Shown: in pieces, positions 14,564-18,849 of the stretch
How positions within the stretch are numbered: the stretch's first letter is position 1
Layout of the letters: every line of letters begins with the position of its first letter
Source of the DNA: an uncultured Chitinophagaceae bacterium
GTDB lineage: Bacteria; Bacteroidota; Bacteroidia; Chitinophagales; Chitinophagaceae
Assembly: GCA_937919945.1 (NCBI GenBank)
Contig: CALESY010000123.1
Span: 1 to 18,849 of the forward strand
Direction of reading: 5' to 3'
DNA: 18,849 nt
Position numbers and translations under genes: made by a program
Notes under the pieces: model-generated
What the model was told of the DNA's origin: nothing
Seen by the model: the letters and a program-made list of their open reading frames with translations, nothing else
The model's database searches: none

Positions 14564-15058
14564 ATGAAACTCGGTACAAAAATCGGGGTAATGGTAATTG
14601 CTGCTGCCTTGTTTGCATCTGCTTGTAAAAAAGACAAGGACGATAATAATGTAACACCTGCACCTGTAAAAACGAAAAGAGATCATCTTGTAGAAGGTAA
14701 ATGGCAGATTACTTCTATGCCAACCAGTTATACAGCTTTCGGATTTACACAAGAAGCAAACCTCTATGATTCGCTGGATGCATGTGAAAAGGACAATTTT
14801 GCCACATTTGCTTCTTCCGGCAAAGTGTTAGAAGATGAAGGTGCTACGAAATGTTCTTCTTCAGACCCGCAAGTAGATAGCGCATCAACTTGGTCGCTAA
14901 ACGGAGATTATACAAAAATGACGTATGCGGCAAGCGGCACATTTGACGTACAAGAGCTGACAGAAACTTCAATGAAACTGTATCAATCAAGAGATACGTC
15001 AATAGCTGGTTTCCCAGTTAGCTATAAAACAACTATTATATTTAAGAACATTAAATAG
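14564..15058 (+). CDS. Lipocalin-like lipoprotein
   Basis: A 164-residue predicted lipoprotein. The signal peptide ends in the lipobox LFASAC, with lipidated Cys21, followed by KKDKDDNN, a charged tail typical of Bacteroidota lipoproteins (a +2 Lys run may affect sorting). The mature domain LVEGKWQITS, DACEKDNFATFASSGKVLEDEGATKCSS, STWSLNGDYTKM, FDVQELTETSMKLYQ has the sequence pattern of small lipocalin-like domains (GKWxh at the start, a DxCEKD turn, late ELTxTxMxL strand). A Cys pair (the Cys of DACEKD and of ATKCSS) could form a disulfide. Ligand and role are unknown. It is monocistronic, with 75 bp of AT-rich DNA before it and a strong terminator after it. Confidence 0.8.
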   Translation: MKLGTKIGVMVIAAALFASACKKDKDDNNVTPAPVKTKRDHLVEGKWQITSMPTSYTAFGFTQEANLYDSLDACEKDNFATFASSGKVLEDEGATKCSSSDPQVDSASTWSLNGDYTKMTYAASGTFDVQELTETSMKLYQSRDTSIAGFPVSYKTTIIFKNIK

Positions 15059-15082
15059 TGCTTGTTAAGGAATAAAGTACAT

Positions 15083-15108
15083 GGGGGCATTTGCCCCCTT
15101 ATTTATTT
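15083..15108 (+). terminator. Intrinsic terminator after the lipoprotein gene
   Basis: GGGGGCA (15083-15089) pairs with TGCCCCC (15092-15098), with TTATTTATTT after it. The two central bases make a very tight loop, so the stem probably opens to six pairs and a four-base loop. It lies 24 nt past the stop and 36 bp before recQ. Confidence 0.85.
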
Positions 15109-15144
15109 AACGACAATCTGTAATTTCATAGCCATTTTACTTGC

Positions 15145-17310
15145 ATGAAGCAGTACCCCATTCACCGAGCATTAAAGCATTTTTTCGGCTATGATAATTT
15201 TCGCCTTAACCAGCAGTCTATTATAGAGGCTGTGTTGAATGGGAAAGACGTAATGGCTATCATGCCCACAGGTGGCGGTAAGTCAATTTGCTATCAATTA
15301 CCTGCTGTATTGCTTGATGGATTGACGATAGTCATATCGCCGCTGATAGCATTGATGAAAGACCAGGTAGATGCATTGCAGGCCAATGGTATACGTGCTG
15401 CGTTCTTAAATTCTACACTCAGTAATACAGAACAGAATCATATCATTACAGCCGTAAGAAACGGTGAGATAAAGCTCCTGTACCTTGCACCGGAAAGGTT
15501 ATTTGCCGGTGGTATGCAATTTGTCGACTTTCTACGCACATTGCCTTGCAACCTATTTGCTATAGATGAGGCACACTGTATATCGCAATGGGGGCATGAT
15601 TTTCGGCCGGAGTATTTAGGGCTTTCAGCATTAAAGCAACATTTCCCAACTGTGCCGGTTATAGCCTTAACGGCCAGTGCAGACACCATCACGCAAAAAG
15701 ATATAGTAGATAAACTGGCACTGCAACAGCCACAGATCTTTATCTCATCCTTCAACCGTGCAAATATCAGTTATTATATACAGCCCAAACAAAAAGCTTT
15801 TGAGCAGATATTGCACTACTTAGATAAACACCGAAACGATAGCGGTATTATTTATACATTGTCGAGGGCTAGTACAGAGAGCATTGCAGCCAAACTAAAA
15901 GAAGCAGGTTATGATGCTGCATATTATCACGCAGGTATGGGCAACGATGAGCGTGCCAAAGTGCAAGAAGCATTTCAGAAAGACAAGGTTAAAATCATTG
16001 TAGCTACTATAGCTTTTGGTATGGGTATAGACAAACCCAACGTACGTTTTGTATTGCATTACGATGTGTCAAAGAATATGGAAAGCTATTATCAGGAAAC
16101 AGGGCGTGCAGGCAGGGATGGGCTTAATAGTGATGCTATACTCTATTACTCTTCGGGTGATATTGGTAAACTGATGCGTTTTATAAAAGTAGAGGGCAAT
16201 GCAGAACAAACCAATGTGATGAAAAAGAAGCTGCTGCAAATGAAAGATTTTGCAGAGCATGATGGTTGCCGAAGGCAATATATACTGCAATATTTTGGAG
16301 AGCGTGCGCCTGCGTATTGCGGAAGCTGTGATTATTGCTTAAGCAATCTCGAACATCGCAATGCAACAGTTGAGGCACAAAAGTTATTGTCAGCCGTGAC
16401 AAGAACAGGTGAGCGATATGGCGCGGACTACCTGATAGATTTTTTGCGAGGCTCTCATAGTGCCAAGATAATACCTGCTCATAAGGATATAAAAACATAC
16501 GGTATAGGTAAAGATTTAAAGAAAGAAGAATGGCAGGTGATAGTGAAACAGATGCTGCAACAGCGACTGGTAGATGTGGAAAATACAGCATACCCATCAC
16601 TGAAACTGAACGAAACCAGTCGCCGCATATTGCGTGGCGAGTTGGAGGTAACGCTGGTAATGAAGAAACCTAAAGAAGAAACCATAAGCACTGGCACGGC
16701 GCAGCAACACCACCCAGACTTATTGCAAGAGCTGAAAGAAGTGCGACGCGAAATAGCTGAACAGGAAAATGTACCTGCTTACATCATTGTAGGTGATAAC
16801 ACCTTGTTGGATATGGCAACATACCTGCCATTGAGTTTTGATGGCTTACGCCGCATATCTGGTTTTGGCGATTACAAAGTAAGCAAGTATGGGCCTGCAT
16901 TTATCAAAGTATTGCAGCAATATGCAGCTACGAATAATTTAGAAACCAAAATACAACTGAAAGTACCCAAACGTGAGCGTGCGGTAAAACCTGATAAACC
17001 TGCTATAAACAATACACAACGCACAAGCTTTGATTTGTTTAAAGAGGGTTATGATATTGCAGACATCGCGGCCAAGCGCGGCATGGCTGTTAGTACTATA
17101 GAAAACCACCTGATGCCATTTATAACAAATGGTGAGCTGAATGCAGCGAAACTGATAGGTAAAGAAAAGTTGGATACGATTGTTTCATTGATAAAACAAA
17201 CCGGGCATATCAGTGCATCTAAACCAATCAAAGATTTACTGCCAGAAGAATATACTTATGGAGACATCAGGATAGCACAGGCACATTACCAGTGGATGAA
17301 AGATGCGTAA
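15145..17310 (+). CDS. recQ: ATP-dependent DNA helicase RecQ
   Basis: A 721-residue RecQ helicase: a 3'-5' ATP-dependent enzyme of recombination and replication-fork repair. Helicase motifs are clear: motif 0 region GYDNFRLNQQSIIEAVL (15-31), Walker A PTGGGKS (41-47, K46), motif II DEAH (141-144) followed by the RecQ aromatic-rich loop CISQWGHDFRPEY, and motif VI QETGRAGRDG (317-326). The zinc-binding module has C375, C392, C395 and C398, then the RQC winged helix (about 405-515) and an HRDC domain (about 522-595, PDLLQELKEVRREIAEQENVPAYIIVGDNTL). The remaining 125 residues hold a helix-turn-helix-like domain, FDLFKEGYDIADIAAKRGMAVSTIENHLMPFI. This accounts for the length above E. coli RecQ (about 610). 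The ATG at 15145 leads directly into the helicase core. It converges on the GH3 gene with a 3-bp gap. Confidence 0.96.
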   Translation: MKQYPIHRALKHFFGYDNFRLNQQSIIEAVLNGKDVMAIMPTGGGKSICYQLPAVLLDGLTIVISPLIALMKDQVDALQANGIRAAFLNSTLSNTEQNHIITAVRNGEIKLLYLAPERLFAGGMQFVDFLRTLPCNLFAIDEAHCISQWGHDFRPEYLGLSALKQHFPTVPVIALTASADTITQKDIVDKLALQQPQIFISSFNRANISYYIQPKQKAFEQILHYLDKHRNDSGIIYTLSRASTESIAAKLKEAGYDAAYYHAGMGNDERAKVQEAFQKDKVKIIVATIAFGMGIDKPNVRFVLHYDVSKNMESYYQETGRAGRDGLNSDAILYYSSGDIGKLMRFIKVEGNAEQTNVMKKKLLQMKDFAEHDGCRRQYILQYFGERAPAYCGSCDYCLSNLEHRNATVEAQKLLSAVTRTGERYGADYLIDFLRGSHSAKIIPAHKDIKTYGIGKDLKKEEWQVIVKQMLQQRLVDVENTAYPSLKLNETSRRILRGELEVTLVMKKPKEETISTGTAQQHHPDLLQELKEVRREIAEQENVPAYIIVGDNTLLDMATYLPLSFDGLRRISGFGDYKVSKYGPAFIKVLQQYAATNNLETKIQLKVPKRERAVKPDKPAINNTQRTSFDLFKEGYDIADIAAKRGMAVSTIENHLMPFITNGELNAAKLIGKEKLDTIVSLIKQTGHISASKPIKDLLPEEYTYGDIRIAQAHYQWMKDA

Positions 17311-17313
17311 TGT

Positions 17314-18849
17314 TTAGCTGTTAATTACTTTCTGCTTTTCTAAAAAATCTTCCCATTCTTTCAGCTTGCCGTTTTTCAATACGCGGGGGAATTTATTCAT
17401 TGCACCATCTTTGCCAATGGACTTCATGTAGTCGTAAAAAGTATCGTTGGGCAGTAGCTCTACAAATACTTCTTTCAGTGCCGATGTACGCTCTACAGCA
17501 TAGTCATCATTTATTTCGCACAGGGTTTCATCAATGATGGCACGTACTTGTGCAGCATCTACGTTAGGGTCATCGCAACCAATGTACCAACGATGAGCGA
17601 ACAGATTTTCATATTTAAAACCAGCTACTGCAAACTCACGAATAGTAATACCCATTTTACGTGATACAGTATCAACTGCTTTATTCATGTTGTCAACCGA
17701 CATATGCTCGCCGCACAGGCTAAGGAATTGTTTCGTGCGCCCTACAATAGCTATCTCACCCTCTTTGGCATCTGTAAAGCGTACTACGTCACCTATATAG
17801 TAACGCCACGCACCAGCGCAGGTGCTCAACATCACGGCGTATTCCGTTTGTTCATCTACTTCATGTATAAGGTACGATGTCGGATTCTGCTTAGGGTTGC
17901 CATCTTCATCAAAGTTTTCAGCAGTAAAGGGTACAAACTCATAGAATATACCTGCATTCAGTACCAGCTTTATGCCATGGTCTCCCGGACGAGCCTTGAA
18001 GCCGAAAGAACCCTCAGATGCCATATACGTTTCAATAAACTCTATCGGGCGGCCAAGCAGTTTTTTAAAGCTCTCTTTGTATGGCTCAAATGATACACCA
18101 CCATGAATATAAATACTCAGGTTGGGCCATATCTCATGTATGTGTTTTACCTTATGGTATTTTATTACCTCCTCCAATACTATCTGTACCCATGCAGGTA
18201 CACCACATACAGTGCCTACATCCCATTGCGGTGCTTTGCGAATGATAAGTTTGATGCGGTCTTCCCACTTGGGGCGTTTCGATATTTTCTGTCCAGGTTT
18301 GTAGAAAAAGTTCGACATCCAACGTGGCATATTTTTGGCACTTATGCCACTCATATCACCCTCATAATAATCACCTTTTTCGAACAGGGAGGTTGTGCCG
18401 CCTAACATTAATATACCTTTCTGGAAAGCAACAGGCGGAATGTTGAAATCCGTCATACTGTATAGTTGTTTGAAGCCTACTTTTTTGGTAGATTTCAACA
18501 TATCGTTGGTAACAGGTATGTGTTTGCTTGCAGATTCAGACGTACCGGAACTCAATGCGAAGTATTTGACCTTGCCGGGCCATGTTACATTCTCCTCGCC
18601 AAGCTGGCAGCGGTGCCACCAACGCTCGTGCATTTCATTATATGTATGCACGGGTACGCGAGTTTTGTAGGCTTTTACAAAATCTACTTCTTTGCTTAAT
18701 ATATCGCCAAAACCGTAATGTTTTCCAAATGATGTGTATTGACCTCTTTCAAGCAGCTGGCGTAGTGTATGCCTTTGGTATGAATATGGTGAAGCAACCG
18801 GGAGTTTGAACTTTTTCCGAACCTCTAACGACCTAGCAATAAGATTTCC
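17314..18849 (-). CDS. GH3-family acyl-adenylating enzyme, N-terminus cut by window edge
   Basis: The reading frame is open to the right edge: 511 codons plus TAA are visible. A GTG at 18651 is an internal valine, because conserved sequence continues upstream (YQRHTLRQLLERGQYTSFGKHYGF, then ILSKEVDFVKAYKTRVPVHTYNE). Only about the first few to dozen residues appear to be missing, since bacterial members are about 500-520 long. It belongs to the GH3 group of the ANL adenylating superfamily. The ATP motif SSGTSES (visible residues 100-106), TYMASEGSFGF (from 274) and YYIGDVVRF (350-358) are present. Plant GH3 enzymes join amino acids to auxin or jasmonate through acyl-adenylates. The bacterial substrates are unknown, so amide or thioester formation is only inferred. 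It is soluble and presumably cytoplasmic. Confidence 0.88.
   Translation of the reverse strand, partial: GNLIARSLEVRKKFKLPVASPYSYQRHTLRQLLERGQYTSFGKHYGFGDILSKEVDFVKAYKTRVPVHTYNEMHERWWHRCQLGEENVTWPGKVKYFALSSGTSESASKHIPVTNDMLKSTKKVGFKQLYSMTDFNIPPVAFQKGILMLGGTTSLFEKGDYYEGDMSGISAKNMPRWMSNFFYKPGQKISKRPKWEDRIKLIIRKAPQWDVGTVCGVPAWVQIVLEEVIKYHKVKHIHEIWPNLSIYIHGGVSFEPYKESFKKLLGRPIEFIETYMASEGSFGFKARPGDHGIKLVLNAGIFYEFVPFTAENFDEDGNPKQNPTSYLIHEVDEQTEYAVMLSTCAGAWRYYIGDVVRFTDAKEGEIAIVGRTKQFLSLCGEHMSVDNMNKAVDTVSRKMGITIREFAVAGFKYENLFAHRWYIGCDDPNVDAAQVRAIIDETLCEINDDYAVERTSALKEVFVELLPNDTFYDYMKSIGKDGAMNKFPRVLKNGKLKEWEDFLEKQKVINS

Noticed and set aside
1..18849. Defence island, phage, CRISPR or mobile element
   Set aside because: No transposase, integrase, nuclease toxin, direct-repeat array or tRNA junction was recognised. 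Base composition looks even and all assignable genes are core or common accessory genes.

Overview
The window looks like core chromosome of a Bacteroidota bacterium, probably of the Chitinophagaceae/Chitinophagales. This is inferred from gene content: an ExbB-ExbD-ExbD-TonB cluster with a Bacteroidota-type TonB, an OmpH-like protein, a bacterial GH3-family protein, a stand-alone heptose-7-phosphate kinase and secreted PD40/YD-like proteins. It is supported by several TAnnTTTG promoter elements and by A-rich leaders with little Shine-Dalgarno signal. No tRNA, rRNA, CRISPR array, insertion sequence, phage gene or plasmid gene was recognised.

Left part (1-7819), nearly all minus strand. A secreted YD-like repeat protein runs off the left edge. 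It is followed by a terminator, the E2 subunit of 2-oxoglutarate dehydrogenase (sucB), and a divergent mgtC-type membrane protein. mgtC converges on crcB (fluoride channel) with a 3-bp gap. Further along lie a secreted six-repeat TolB-like propeller, a 68-residue protein resembling a zinc ribbon that has lost its cysteines, an MBL-fold hydrolase translationally coupled to an UMF1-type MFS transporter, and inorganic pyrophosphatase (ppa).

Centre (7820-11340), plus strand. A 371-bp intergenic region carries a ppa promoter, a leader hairpin and a good promoter for the TonB energy-transduction operon exbB-exbD1-exbD2-tonB, which ends in a strong intrinsic terminator. These four genes would build the proton-driven inner-membrane motor that powers outer-membrane transporters.

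Right part (11391-18849). An OmpH/Skp-like periplasmic chaperone is followed by an APC amino-acid permease with a TTG start, whose 3' end overlaps the heptose-7-phosphate kinase gene. Then come a small lipocalin-like lipoprotein with a terminator, recQ with a C-terminal helix-turn-helix extension, and, convergent to it, a GH3-family adenylating enzyme that runs off the right edge.

I did not find a convincing new multi-gene system. The observations most worth following are small in scale. An intrinsic terminator abuts the crcB start codon. A perfect inverted repeat sits between sucB and mgtC. The ppa leader carries a hairpin. An AACTAA word sits exactly 20 nt before three start codons of the TonB operon. 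The cysteine-depleted 68-residue protein and the near-complete bacterial GH3 enzyme also deserve a look.
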